Counted from the stretch's first letter, positions 17,586-26,305 are shown. The stretch is 64,000 nucleotides of DNA from Xenorhabdus stockiae (GCF_002632825.1 NZ_NJAJ01000015.1:50886-114885), one strand, 5' to 3'. Numbers and translations: made by a program. Notes: generated by a model from the sequence alone, not told the origin.

Positions 17586-19628
17586 TTATCCCGTGATCCC
17601 AGCACTTTTCAGCATGGCATCCAGTTTGGGTTCGCGGCCACGGAAGCGGACGAACAGCGTCATTGGATCTTCAGAACCGCCACGGGACAGGATATTGTCG
17701 AGGAATGACTGGCCAGTTGTACGGTTGAAAATACCTTCCTCAGAGAAACGGGAGTAGGAATCTGCTGCCAGCACGTCAGCCCACAAATAGCTGTAATAGC
17801 CCGCGGCATAACCACCGTTAAAGATATGGCTGAAAGAGTTCGGGAAACGGTTCCACTCTGGTGATGGTACAACAGAAACCTGTTCTTTCACGGAGTACAG
17901 CGTTGGCAGGATTTGAGCGCCTTTTGCCGGATCATATTCAGCATGCAGGCGGAAATCGAACAGCCCGAACTCCAGCTGACGAAGGATAAACATTGCGGAC
18001 TGATAATTCTTCGCTGCCAGCATGTTATCCAGCATTTCCTGTGGCAGAGGTTCATTCGTCTCGTAATGACCGGAGATAAACGCCAGTGCTTCCGGCTCCC
18101 AGCACCAGTTTTCCATAAACTGACTTGGTTGTTCTACCGCATCCCACGGAACACCGTTAATGCCGGCAACATCCAGTGTTTCGATTTCGGTCAGCATATG
18201 GTGCAGGCCGTGACCAAATTCATGGAACAGCGTTATCACTTCATCGTGAGTAAACAGAGCAGGTTTGTCACCCACGGGTTTATTGAAATTACAGGTCAGG
18301 TAAGCAACTGGTTTCTGCAATTCACCGGAAGCAAAACGCATTCTGCCGGCACAGTCATCCATCCATGCGCCACCACGTTTATGTTCACGGGCATAGAGAT
18401 CTAAATAGAAGCTACCGCGCAGTTCCCCTTTTTCATCATACAGCTCGAAGAAACGGACATCAGAATGCCAGGTTTCTACATCGTGGCGCTCTTTGGCGGT
18501 GATGCCATAAATGCGGCGAACAACTTCGAACAACCCTTCAACGGCACGTTGTTCAGGGAAATAAGGGCGCAGTTGCTCATCATCAATGGAGAAATGATGC
18601 TGTTTCTGCTTTTCGCTGTAGTAGGTGACATCCCAGGCTTCCAGCTTATCAACACCGTAATGTGAACGGGCAAAGTTTGTCAGTTCTTCCAGCTCTTTCT
18701 TGCCCTGACCATGCGCACGGTTAGCCAAATCATTCAGGAAATCGAGTACCTGCTGAGGGTTTTTCGCCATTTTGGTAGCAAGGGATTTTTCTGCATAGCT
18801 TGCGAAACCCAGCAATTGAGCGAGTTCATGACGCAATGCCAGCATCTCCGCCATAATAGCGTTATTATCCCATTTCCCGGCATCCGGCCCTTGATCGGAT
18901 GCACGAGTCGTGTAGGCGTAATACATTTCCTGACGCAGTTCACGGTTATCAGCATATGCCATGATGGGAAGATAGCTTGGCATATTCAGCGTCAGTAACC
19001 AGCCTTCCTGCTCTTTGGCTTCTGCGGCGGCTTTGGCCGCAGCTTTGGCACTTTCAGGTAAGCCAGCCAGAACGTTTTCGTCGGTGATGAGCTTAGACCA
19101 GCCCATCGTGGCATCCAGTACATTATTGCCGAACTGGGAACCAAGCTCTGACATACGAGCTGCAATTTCACCGTAGCGTTTCTGTTTTTCTTCCGGTAAG
19201 CCAATGCCGGATAACTCAAAATCACGCAGAGTATCTTCGATAGACTTGCGTTGTGGCTGGGACAGTGAATTAAAAGTCTCACTCTCTTTTAGTGACTTAT
19301 AAGCCTGATATAGCCCTTTATGTTGCCCAAGCCAAGTGCTGAATTCGGAGAGCAGAGGCAGGCTTTGTTCATAGGCTTCACGAAGCTCTGGGCTATTTTT
19401 GACAGAATTCAGGTGCCCGACTGGCGACCACATACGGGAAAGTTTATCTTGCTCTTCAGAAAGCGGCTGGCACAGACTATCCCAGGTAAAAGCGGAGTTC
19501 TCAGTTAAAATTTTCTCAATGACCTGACGGTAGTTTGCCAGCGTTTCTTTTACGGCAGGAACGACATGTTCAGGTTTAATGTCAGCGAACTTAGGCAATA
19601 CTGAAGATGTCAGTAACGGGTTAGTCAT
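17586..19628 (-). CDS. prlC: Oligopeptidase A (first copy)
   Basis: A 680-residue cytosolic M3 zinc metallopeptidase, the same length as E. coli PrlC/OpdA. The zinc motif is [24 protein letters not shown] near residue 465-480, with the third ligand Glu in the following [10 protein letters not shown]. It degrades signal peptides and other short peptides. The start MTNPLL has a GGCGCT-containing leader with a modest ribosome site. Upstream lies a sigma-32-type promoter, in line with heat-shock control known for E. coli prlC. It is co-transcribed with rsmJ. A second, diverged copy lies 2 kb upstream, separated by hipBA. Confidence 0.95.
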   Translation of the reverse strand: MTNPLLTSSVLPKFADIKPEHVVPAVKETLANYRQVIEKILTENSAFTWDSLCQPLSEEQDKLSRMWSPVGHLNSVKNSPELREAYEQSLPLLSEFSTWLGQHKGLYQAYKSLKESETFNSLSQPQRKSIEDTLRDFELSGIGLPEEKQKRYGEIAARMSELGSQFGNNVLDATMGWSKLITDENVLAGLPESAKAAAKAAAEAKEQEGWLLTLNMPSYLPIMAYADNRELRQEMYYAYTTRASDQGPDAGKWDNNAIMAEMLALRHELAQLLGFASYAEKSLATKMAKNPQQVLDFLNDLANRAHGQGKKELEELTNFARSHYGVDKLEAWDVTYYSEKQKQHHFSIDDEQLRPYFPEQRAVEGLFEVVRRIYGITAKERHDVETWHSDVRFFELYDEKGELRGSFYLDLYAREHKRGGAWMDDCAGRMRFASGELQKPVAYLTCNFNKPVGDKPALFTHDEVITLFHEFGHGLHHMLTEIETLDVAGINGVPWDAVEQPSQFMENWCWEPEALAFISGHYETNEPLPQEMLDNMLAAKNYQSAMFILRQLEFGLFDFRLHAEYDPAKGAQILPTLYSVKEQVSVVPSPEWNRFPNSFSHIFNGGYAAGYYSYLWADVLAADSYSRFSEEGIFNRTTGQSFLDNILSRGGSEDPMTLFVRFRGREPKLDAMLKSAGITG

Positions 19629-19701
19629 AATGAGCGCCTTATCTTTGTATAGGGGTATAAGCTGTTATCAGCCTGATATCCCATTATGGGGTATTGAGGA
19701 T

Positions 19702-19729
19702 AGATGGGGATAAAATAGCGTGAGTTCAA
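19702..19729 (-). promoter_or_regulatory. Sigma-32 (heat-shock) promoter of prlC
   Basis: On the minus strand, TTGAAC (from 19729) and CCCCATCT (19702-19709) are separated by 15 bases, matching the sigma-32 consensus CTTGAA / CCCCATNT. It lies about 75 bp before the prlC start. E. coli prlC is known to be sigma-32 controlled. Confidence 0.75.
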
Positions 19730-19754
19730 TGCTTAGTTGCGTATGCCGCTAATG

Positions 19755-20999
19755 TCATAGTTTTAGATCCAGCCATTTTTGCTCCATATGCAGGGCAATT
19801 GTTGTCGCTACGACATTATCAATGCCTAACTCATGAGCAATTATCGGAAAACGGCGTGTTTCAGCATAAATTTCTTCGAGCATGTTTATTAACGGATTAA
19901 TAGAAGAAAATCCAGCCTGCCCTGCCAATTGTTCTAATGCAGAAGAAGTAATGACTTTACCATTACCATTAAATGAAGTCATATGTTCACCATAAGGAGA
20001 TGGCATATACACAACATCATAAAATGGCGAAATACGCCAGTTGTCAGCATCGTCAGCCAAATAAGCAAAATTTTTGGCGTGATCATCCTGATTGACGGTC
20101 AGATAATTAAATAGAGCACGTTTCACTAGTTTCTGAGCTTCCTGTACACCACATAAATGTCTTGTGACTTTAACTAAATCAACATAATCCAAAGACGGCT
20201 CCCGGAACGGTGCATCCAGCAGCCCACACGCTGAAATCATGTGATAGCGACCTTGTCCCGGGCAACAATCAAAACGTGTTTGTTGTAACCAGAAGTGACC
20301 ATTTCCCACATCCAGTAATTCGAAATCAGGTACTTCGATCCCAATATTTCTGGCCATTTTCATATAGGCATATTCAACAAGGCTTTCCGAGTATTTCAAA
20401 GAAAATTGTGCAGAGGTTAGTTTGATAAGCAGCTTTTCCCCAATGGCATCAGTCCGGGTTGAAAATCGACCATCTGTACATTTTGTCATATTGAGCTTGG
20501 GACGAGCGCCACCTGAACCACTGGCATCTATCAGAGAATGCAGAAAATGAGAGTCTATACCTTCAAATTCTTTAACGGCTTCTTTGCCAAGCGTAATAAT
20601 ATCGATATCTCTTTCATCTGGACTGAAAGCGTGCGTAGCAGGTTCATAATAAAGCGCTCCAGAGCACCGCTCACCAAGATACGCCAGCCGTTCCAATGCT
20701 GTCACCATTTTGGGATTATAGCCATTTTCCCGAAACACACGGTCCATTAAATACAGCCCCCAGCCATCGGGCAGGCTGTCACCAAACACGCCATGTAATC
20801 CATAATGAGGTTCTTTGGGGGCTTTTTGTAATGAAGTATCCGCGTTAATCAAAAATGGAGAAAGAGATTTAGGATGAGCTGTAAGATAGGTTTCATCATA
20901 TTGAAAATAAACTCCTGTTTTATTCTCTGCTAATTGCCCGACTAGCACGCTGTTACCATCGGACAATTTTCTCCTGACATTCAGAGGGGTATTAAGCAT
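19755..20999 (-). CDS. hipA: HipA-family Ser/Thr kinase toxin
   Basis: A 414-residue HipA-like kinase (E. coli HipA has 440). The N-terminal Couple_hipA domain (about 5-110, ending PDGWGLYLMDRVF) leads to the HipA_C kinase: the glycine-rich/phospho-serine loop ASGSGGARPKLN (159-170), the catalytic VNQDDHAKNFAYL (302-314) and the metal-binding PFYDVVYMPS (325-334). All key residues appear present, so it should be able to phosphorylate a tRNA synthetase (GltX in E. coli) and cause persistence. Its start overlaps hipB by 8 bp. It is sandwiched between two prlC copies. The target cannot be predicted from sequence. Confidence 0.85.
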   Translation of the reverse strand: MLNTPLNVRRKLSDGNSVLVGQLAENKTGVYFQYDETYLTAHPKSLSPFLINADTSLQKAPKEPHYGLHGVFGDSLPDGWGLYLMDRVFRENGYNPKMVTALERLAYLGERCSGALYYEPATHAFSPDERDIDIITLGKEAVKEFEGIDSHFLHSLIDASGSGGARPKLNMTKCTDGRFSTRTDAIGEKLLIKLTSAQFSLKYSESLVEYAYMKMARNIGIEVPDFELLDVGNGHFWLQQTRFDCCPGQGRYHMISACGLLDAPFREPSLDYVDLVKVTRHLCGVQEAQKLVKRALFNYLTVNQDDHAKNFAYLADDADNWRISPFYDVVYMPSPYGEHMTSFNGNGKVITSSALEQLAGQAGFSSINPLINMLEEIYAETRRFPIIAHELGIDNVVATTIALHMEQKWLDLKL

Positions 21000-21267
21000 T
21001 TTTCAGTACCTCAGCAATGGTGGTTGGTTCACGCGGATGTTCTTTGGTGAGTTCATGCAGGGGATGCAGTCCGTCCACTGCTTCCAATAACATGAGGAAT
21101 TGTCGTAATGAAATATTACCGGTACGCTCAAATTTTCTGATAGTGCTATACGGTACGCCGGAACGGTTGGCTAACTCTTCAACAGACGATTTTTGTTGTT
21201 TCCGTTGCCGCTTGATAAAATCTTTTAATTCATGTTGCACATCATAGGCGGTGTAGAGAGAAAACAT
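20992..21267 (-). CDS. hipB: HipB-like antitoxin, XRE-family repressor
   Basis: About 91 residues from the ATG at 21265-21267, which has AGAGGT 7 bases upstream; the frame is open 33 codons further but that part overlaps the operator. The helix-turn-helix is SSVEELANRSGVPYSTIRKF. HipB binds and neutralises HipA and represses the operon. It precedes hipA with translational coupling, the standard order. A palindromic operator lies 21-42 bases upstream of its start. Confidence 0.82.
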   Translation of the reverse strand: MFSLYTAYDVQHELKDFIKRQRKQQKSSVEELANRSGVPYSTIRKFERTGNISLRQFLMLLEAVDGLHPLHELTKEHPREPTTIAEVLKNA

Positions 21268-21287
21268 ACGAATACCTCTATTGCTAA

Positions 21288-21309
21288 TTTTGCTACTACT
21301 GTAGCAAAA
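21288..21309. promoter_or_regulatory. hipBA operator-like palindrome
   Basis: TTTTGCTAC / GTAGCAAAA form a perfect 9-bp inverted repeat with a TACT centre. Related half-sites (TTGCTA at 21281-21286 and GTAGCA about 30 bases beyond) suggest cooperative binding of several HipB dimers, as in E. coli hip. Confidence 0.6.
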
Positions 21310-21415
21310 ATGTGATCTATTTCGTATGATTTTGTCATAATAGTAGCATTTTATTGATAGAGTCAATGCGGCCTGTTTTGGGTGGCAACACAGGGAAAAT
21401 AGTCATCATAAAAAA

Positions 21416-21439
21416 AGCCAGCAGATGACTGTACTGGCT
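21416..21439 (-). terminator. Second stem-loop downstream of prlC copy 2
   Basis: AGCCAG (21416-21421) pairs with CTGGCT (21434-21439); on the minus strand the stem is followed by a run of Ts (complement of 21410-21416), so it works in the direction of prlC copy 2. Confidence 0.5.
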
Positions 21440-21493
21440 CATTGATAATAGTGATCTGAATATATGGTGCGGATCATATTTATTCATAACTTA

Positions 21494-21521
21494 AATAAGG
21501 CACTGTTATCAGCGCCTTATT
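21494..21521 (-). terminator. Hairpin just after prlC copy 2, built on an rsmJ-like remnant
   Basis: AATAAGGC (21494-21501) pairs with GCCTTATT (21514-21521) about 17 bases past the stop. The 22 bases from TAAGGC to GCGCC match the 5' coding part of rsmJ (17521-17542) at 20 positions, in the same orientation and at the same side of prlC, so this may be what is left of a duplicated rsmJ. Confidence 0.5.
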
Positions 21522-21537
21522 ATTGATTAAAAAATAA

Positions 21538-23580
21538 TTATCCGGTAATGCCCAGTCTTTTCAGTAGTGCATCCAGTTTTGGTTCGCGGCCACGGAAGCG
21601 GATAAACAGTGTCAGAGGGTCTTCTGAACCACCGCGCCCCAGATAATCATCAAGGAATGACTGACCGGTTGTGCGGTTGAAAATACCTTCTTCAGAGAAG
21701 CGTGAATAAGCATCTGCTGCCAGTACATCAGCCCACATATAGCTGTAATAGCCCGCTGCATAGCCACCATTAAAGATATGGCTGAAAGAGTTCGGGAAGC
21801 GCTCCCAGTCTGATGACGGAACGACGGAAACATGTTCTTTCACTGACTCCAGTATTGGCAGGATCTGTGCCCCTTCTTCCGGGTCATATTCAACATGCAG
21901 GCGGAAATCAAACAGGCCAAACTCCAATTGACGCAGCATCTTCATGGCTGCCTGATAATTCTTCGCTTCCAGCATATTATCCAGCATTTCTTTCGGCAGA
22001 GGTGCATTTGTCTCGTAATGACCTGAGATAAATTCCAGTGCTTCCGCTTCCCAACACCAGTTTTCCATAATCTGGCTCGGGCACTCTACGGTATCCCACG
22101 GTACGCCGTTAGTGCCGGCAACATCCAGAGTTTCAATCGTAGTCAGCAGTGTTTGCAGGCCGTGTCCAAATTCGTGGAACAGCGTTGAAACCTCAGAGTG
22201 TGTAAACAGCGCAGGTTTACCGCCTACAGGCCCACTGAAGTTACAGTTAATGAAAGCAACGGGTTTCTGCAACTCGCCGGAAGCAAGGCGCATTCTGTCA
22301 ACATAACTGCTTTGCCATGCTCCGCCTTTTTTACCTGCGCGGGCATAGAGATCCATATAGAAACTACCAAGCAGTTCCCCTTTATCATTATGAAGCTCAA
22401 AGAAACGGACATCAGAATTCCAGGTATCTACATCGTTACGCTCTTTGGCCGTGATGCCATAAATGCGGTGAACAACTTCGAACAGCCCTTCAATGGCGCG
22501 TTTTTCCGGGAAGTAAGCACGCAGTTGCTCTTCATCAAAAGAGAAATCGTGCTGTTTTTGTTTTTCGCTGTAATACCTTACATCCCAGCTTTCCAGCTCA
22601 TCAACACAGTAGTGGGATTGGGCAAACTCGCAAAGTTCTTCCATCTCCCTTTCACCCTGTTCATGGGCGCGGTCAACCAGACCGTTTAAGAAATCGAGCA
22701 CTTCCTTAGTTGTCTTCGCCATTTTGGTTGCGAGAGAATTTTCAGCGTAGTTTTTAAAGCCTAACAGCAGAGCAAGTTCATGACGCAGCGCGAGAATTTC
22801 TTCCATAATCGGGTTATTGTCCCACTTACAGGCATTCATACCCTGATCAGAAGCACGAGTCATATAAGCTGTATAGACTTCTTCACGCAGCTCACAGTCA
22901 TCGGCATAGCTCATCACTGCACTGTAGACTGGCGGATCCAGCGTCAGTAACCAGCCTTTTAAGTCTTTCGCTTTAGCGGCAGCTTTGGCTGAACTTTTTA
23001 TGTTTTCAGGTAAACCAGACAGATCGCAGACATCAGTGACGAGCTTTGTCCATCCCATTGTGGCATCCAACACATTGTTGCCGAAGCGGGCGCTCAGCTC
23101 AGACAAGCGAGCCGTGATTTCACCGTAGCGTTTTTGTTTCTCTTCCGGTAATGCAATGCCGGAAAGAGTGAAATCAAGCAGCTTATCTTCTACAGCTTTA
23201 CGCTGCGGTTGAGACAGTTTTTCAAACTCAGGACTTTCTTTCAGTGACTTATAAGCCTGATATAACCCTTTATGTTGACCCATCCAGGTTGAGAACTCAG
23301 AATTCATTGGCAGGCATTGTTCATAAGCCACCCGGAATTCTGGTGTATTTTTGACAGAATTGAGATGAGATACAGGAGACCAGACGCGCTCAAACTGATT
23401 TCTTGCCTCAGAGATTGGCTGACATAAATTATCCCAGGTAAATTGACTATTTTCGTTCACCACTTTCTCAATTACCTGACGATATTTAGCCAGCATTTCT
23501 TTCACCGCGGGTACAACATGTTCTGCTTTAATAGAAGCGAATTTTGGTAGTCCAGAAAAATCTAATAATGGATTAGTCAT
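21538..23580 (-). CDS. prlC2: Oligopeptidase A paralogue (second copy)
   Basis: A 680-residue M3 peptidase clearly paralogous to the first prlC copy along its whole length, with the zinc motif [14 protein letters not shown] and the ENWCWEAEAL glutamate preserved, so it is probably active. The start MTNPLL at 23578-23580 mirrors the other copy; a GTG three codons upstream is not needed. Compared with copy 1 it has gained cysteines at several positions (YEQC, DVCDL, DDCELR, NACKW, ELCEFA, HYCVD, VECPSQ) where copy 1 has S, R, G, T or Q. It stands alone, with no rsmJ behind it. Its promoter region resembles that of copy 1 but with the sigma-32 boxes damaged. Confidence 0.93.
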   Translation of the reverse strand: MTNPLLDFSGLPKFASIKAEHVVPAVKEMLAKYRQVIEKVVNENSQFTWDNLCQPISEARNQFERVWSPVSHLNSVKNTPEFRVAYEQCLPMNSEFSTWMGQHKGLYQAYKSLKESPEFEKLSQPQRKAVEDKLLDFTLSGIALPEEKQKRYGEITARLSELSARFGNNVLDATMGWTKLVTDVCDLSGLPENIKSSAKAAAKAKDLKGWLLTLDPPVYSAVMSYADDCELREEVYTAYMTRASDQGMNACKWDNNPIMEEILALRHELALLLGFKNYAENSLATKMAKTTKEVLDFLNGLVDRAHEQGEREMEELCEFAQSHYCVDELESWDVRYYSEKQKQHDFSFDEEQLRAYFPEKRAIEGLFEVVHRIYGITAKERNDVDTWNSDVRFFELHNDKGELLGSFYMDLYARAGKKGGAWQSSYVDRMRLASGELQKPVAFINCNFSGPVGGKPALFTHSEVSTLFHEFGHGLQTLLTTIETLDVAGTNGVPWDTVECPSQIMENWCWEAEALEFISGHYETNAPLPKEMLDNMLEAKNYQAAMKMLRQLEFGLFDFRLHVEYDPEEGAQILPILESVKEHVSVVPSSDWERFPNSFSHIFNGGYAAGYYSYMWADVLAADAYSRFSEEGIFNRTTGQSFLDDYLGRGGSEDPLTLFIRFRGREPKLDALLKRLGITG

Positions 23581-23645
23581 AATGAGCACCTTATTAGTAT
23601 TAGTGTAATTGGGTAATACCGATGTCCCAAGGAGTTGTTGTTGAA

Positions 23646-23673
23646 AGACGGGGATAAGATATCGTGAGTTAAA
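23646..23673 (-). promoter_or_regulatory. Decayed sigma-32-type promoter of prlC copy 2
   Basis: Same layout and 15-base spacing as the copy-1 promoter, but TTGAA has become TTTAA and CCCCATCT has become CCCCGTCT. Surrounding bases (GATA..AT..CGTGAGTT..AAT) still match copy 1. Confidence 0.5.
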
Positions 23674-23797
23674 TTTAAAAGCCGCATTTTTCTTTGAATA
23701 ATAATGCTCTTTTTATATCAGTGATCTGCGAAGTGATGTTATAAGAATAAAAAATAAAATTAAATGACAGAATAAATTAAGTGGCAGGGAAAATAAA

Positions 23798-23823
23798 AAG
23801 CCAGCAAATTTAAATGCTGGCTT
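23798..23823 (-). terminator. Terminator of the LprI-like operon
   Basis: AAGCCAGCA (23798-23806) pairs with TGCTGGCTT (23815-23823), 9 bp, loop of 8; on the minus strand it runs into TTTTTATTTT. It lies 31 bases past the stop. Confidence 0.75.
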
Positions 23824-23854
23824 AATAAAAATTTATTAAATAATAAATCTGATT

Positions 23855-24181
23855 TTAGATAGGTTTCTCTATTGAGTTATAAAGCGTATCCAATTGATTA
23901 ATTCGTTGGCGATAACTATTGGTCAGGCAGGATATATTAGCTCCACATTGCTGACGCTGTTTCAGCCATGCCTGCTGACTATTATACATCTCTCCTGATA
24001 CACCCATTGCAAATAATCCGCGTAGGAAGTGATACTTCACACTCATCTCTACATCCAAATCATTCAACTTCTGGCTGGCACAAATTGCCTTTTCATCAGG
24101 AGCTTTGGCTTTTGCACAATCAAAGCTGGCAGCTAGGCTGAGTGGAGACAGCAGGAATAATAAAAACAGCATATACCGCAT
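23855..24181 (-). CDS. Secreted LprI-like protein (DUF1311 type)
   Basis: A 108-residue protein with a Sec signal (residues 1-18, LFLLFLLSPLSLAAS). The mature part has the lysozyme-inhibitor LprI N-terminal pattern: FDCAKAKAPDEKAICASQKLNDLDVEM, later QQAWLKQRQQCG and CLTNSYRQRINQLDTLY, with four cysteines suited to two disulfides. Members act in the periplasm, and one in Mycobacterium inhibits lysozyme; most are untested. Its ATG shares a base with the upstream stop codon (TAATG), so the two secreted proteins are coupled. Inhibition of insect lysozyme would fit an insect pathogen but is only inference. Confidence 0.75.
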   Translation of the reverse strand: MRYMLFLLFLLSPLSLAASFDCAKAKAPDEKAICASQKLNDLDVEMSVKYHFLRGLFAMGVSGEMYNSQQAWLKQRQQCGANISCLTNSYRQRINQLDTLYNSIEKPI

Positions 24182-24660
24182 TATTCTTCCTTATCCGGAG
24201 GAACGACAGGCCCCGGCCCCATTGGTAATTTGGGTACTTTAGCATCTTCATAATTGAAGGATTGTGGTTTACCGGTTGCATCGAGCTTGCAGGAAAACTG
24301 AATATCTTTCCAGCCATTATCGGTCCGATACATACCAGCCCCGACTAATTCTGAGGAATTCATTAATTTGATGCTATCTGGTGATACATCACCAAGGAAA
24401 ACTTTATCAGCATCTTTGTGATGTTGTTGAATAATCGGTAAAGCAAAAGGACGGCAAATAAATTCAGCGATTTTTTTTGCATCTGACCACTTATTTATAT
24501 CTTTTAGTGCTGATTTATCGATAACTTGTTTATCAATTTGTTGCTGAAGGTATTTTTGCTGATTCTGAGATAATTGAACTGGGGAAGATTCGGCTTGTAT
24601 GGTAGAAGAGAAAACCAGACAACTGATACCAAGACAGGTTAAATATTTTGCATAATACAT
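24181..24660 (-). CDS. Secreted protein of unknown function (DUF930-like?)
   Basis: A 159-residue protein with a signal peptide (residues 1-23, cleavage after TIQA). The mature part has a QNQQKYLQQQIDKQ helix, then AEFICRPFALPIIQQ, KVFLGDVSPDSIKL and GWKDIQFSCKLDATG, and ends in a proline-rich tail GPGPVVPPDKEE. Two cysteines could form one disulfide. The CRP...FLGD...GWKD..F.C pattern reminds me of DUF930 proteins, but I cannot confirm this. It is the first gene of a two-gene unit with the LprI-like protein (stop and start overlap by one base). Confidence 0.65.
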   Translation of the reverse strand: MYYAKYLTCLGISCLVFSSTIQAESSPVQLSQNQQKYLQQQIDKQVIDKSALKDINKWSDAKKIAEFICRPFALPIIQQHHKDADKVFLGDVSPDSIKLMNSSELVGAGMYRTDNGWKDIQFSCKLDATGKPQSFNYEDAKVPKLPMGPGPVVPPDKEE

Positions 24661-24811
24661 GGCAAGATACTCCGAATAGGTAATCGAAATAAGTATGGCA
24701 CAGGTTTTCAGGCTGTGCCATACTTATGTTGTGTCCATATCTTTGTCGTATAGTGTATATATAGAATGTGCTAACTCAATTATATATAAATCATCTTAAT
24801 TCATATATAAA

Positions 24812-25381
24812 TTATTTGGTTATCACCAAAGTATTTACAGATGAATCATGACTGACATAACCATCACGACAATTTGACTCACTATCATCACAAACAAAGT
24901 TAACCGGAACCTGACAGTTTGTCCCCGGTGTTGGATAAAAATAAGTTCTCCATCCATCTTCCATATCGATATAGTCAGTCAACAATTTTACATTACAATA
25001 TTTTTTTTCTCCGTTTGGTGCATCATATTCAATATTCCATGTCACCCATTTAGCTGATGCATTGCAATTATGAAATATATTATCATCATCTTCTAAATTG
25101 AAGTGTTTTTCCTCATAATGAGATAAAGTAAACTCATCTTCTGGCCCGGCACCATACATACATTCATATTGATCACGTTTAATTTTAACCACAGCGGTCT
25201 CACTGGCATTTAACACGTACATGTTATAATATGCAGAGTATACAGATGGCTTACTCGTTGTACTTTTATTTTCTGTTTTATGAATTCCTTGGACGATATT
25301 TTCTTTTGTTAAAGCGTAGTTAGAAATAATTATCAGGCTTAAAGATAAAGCATAAGCTATATGTCTTTTTAGTAATTTCAT
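24812..25381 (-). CDS. Secreted six-cysteine protein, paralogue A
   Basis: A 189-residue protein with a Sec signal (1-24, ISNYALTKEN boundary). It is a clear paralogue of the next gene upstream: shared blocks are KPSVYSAYYNMY, YECMYG.GPE, FNLEDDDNIFHNCN, W.IEYD.P..EK..C, FYPTPGTNCQVPVNFVCD and CRDGYVSHD. All six cysteines are conserved between the two, pointing to three disulfides in a periplasmic or secreted domain. I do not recognise the family. The 41-bp gap to its paralogue suggests one operon born by tandem duplication. Confidence 0.75.
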   Translation of the reverse strand: MKLLKRHIAYALSLSLIIISNYALTKENIVQGIHKTENKSTTSKPSVYSAYYNMYVLNASETAVVKIKRDQYECMYGAGPEDEFTLSHYEEKHFNLEDDDNIFHNCNASAKWVTWNIEYDAPNGEKKYCNVKLLTDYIDMEDGWRTYFYPTPGTNCQVPVNFVCDDSESNCRDGYVSHDSSVNTLVITK

Positions 25382-25422
25382 TCTTATTTCCCCCTATGAA
25401 TCTAATTAGAAAATTATATTTT

Positions 25423-25986
25423 TTAATTAGTTATTTCCATAGTGAACTGTGCTCCATCATGACTTGAAAAACCATCCCGACAATGTGCAGTATTACCATC
25501 ACAGATAAATTTAACAGGAACATCGCATTCTGTACCCTTTTCAGGAGTAAGATAGGTTAGCCACCCTGCAAATATTCCTCCGGCAGGTTTTGTGAGTAGT
25601 GTTGCACTACAGGTTGTTTTTTCAGAGTCTGGCTTAATATATTCAATAGTCCATGTTTCTATTTTTTTCTCTCGATTACAATGATGAAGGACATTATCAT
25701 CATCTTCTAACCTAAAATCTCTTTTGTTTTGAGGGGGTAAAGAGATATTCTCTGGCCCTGGTTCATACATACACGTGTACGTTTTACGTATAATGTTTAC
25801 GTTGGCAGTTTTGCTCTTATTATTAATGTGCATATTATAATATGCAGAAAACACAGAGGGTTTACTGATATTATTTTCTGGCTTAGGAAAAGATTGTGTT
25901 GTGTTGTTTTGAGCTAAAGAAAAATTAGAAAATAATAATAAAATTAAAGACAAGGTATGTATGTTTTGTATTTTAAATGATTTCAT
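25423..25986 (-). CDS. Secreted six-cysteine protein, paralogue B
   Basis: A 187-residue protein with a signal peptide (residues 1-25, ending FSLAQ). It shares with paralogue A the SKPSVFSAYYNMH start of the mature domain, YTCMYEPGPE, FRLEDDDNVLHHCN, TWTIEYIKPDSEKTTC, LTPEKGTECDVPVKFICD and HCRDGFSSHDG, with the same six cysteines. The beta-rich, compact composition suggests a small sandwich domain. It is the first gene of the pair and carries the promoter in the AT-rich upstream region. Function unknown. Confidence 0.75.
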   Translation of the reverse strand: MKSFKIQNIHTLSLILLLFSNFSLAQNNTTQSFPKPENNISKPSVFSAYYNMHINNKSKTANVNIIRKTYTCMYEPGPENISLPPQNKRDFRLEDDDNVLHHCNREKKIETWTIEYIKPDSEKTTCSATLLTKPAGGIFAGWLTYLTPEKGTECDVPVKFICDGNTAHCRDGFSSHDGAQFTMEITN

Positions 25987-26305
25987 ATTGATTTCCTATT
26001 TATTATTTGTGTTGATTTTTAAAATTACTCACAAGGGAGTAAGTTAGTATAATAACAAGAGATTTAAATTAAAAAGCTGTGATTTTTAAAATAGATAGTT
26101 GTATTTTTTTATTTAAGTATAGCAGGGATTAATAAAGGTAAAGTTTGATTTGGGATTTTATTTTTTTCTGGTGGGAGGATGATGGTTTATTTATTATTTC
26201 TGTTTGTTGTTTATATCATGCCTCACTTTTATTCTGTGAGGCATGAAGTTTTAAGTGGTATATAAACAATGTATTATGTATTATCAAAATACATAAAAAA
26301 TATTG
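25987..26305. other. AT-rich spacer with a treC-proximal hairpin
   Basis: No gene. It carries the promoter of the six-cysteine pair on its left and the stem-loop TCATGCCTCAC (26216-26226) / GTGAGGCATGA (26236-26246) on its right. Confidence 0.5.
26216..26246 (-). terminator. Stem-loop ending treBC
   Basis: A perfect 11-bp stem with a 9-base loop, 60 bases past the treC stop. It lacks a long T-run on the minus strand, so termination strength is uncertain. Confidence 0.5.

Noticed and set aside
17913..18404. 163-codon plus-strand frame within prlC
   Set aside because: Antisense shadow; the same shadow appears over prlC copy 2 (22198-22689), as expected from the shared sequence.
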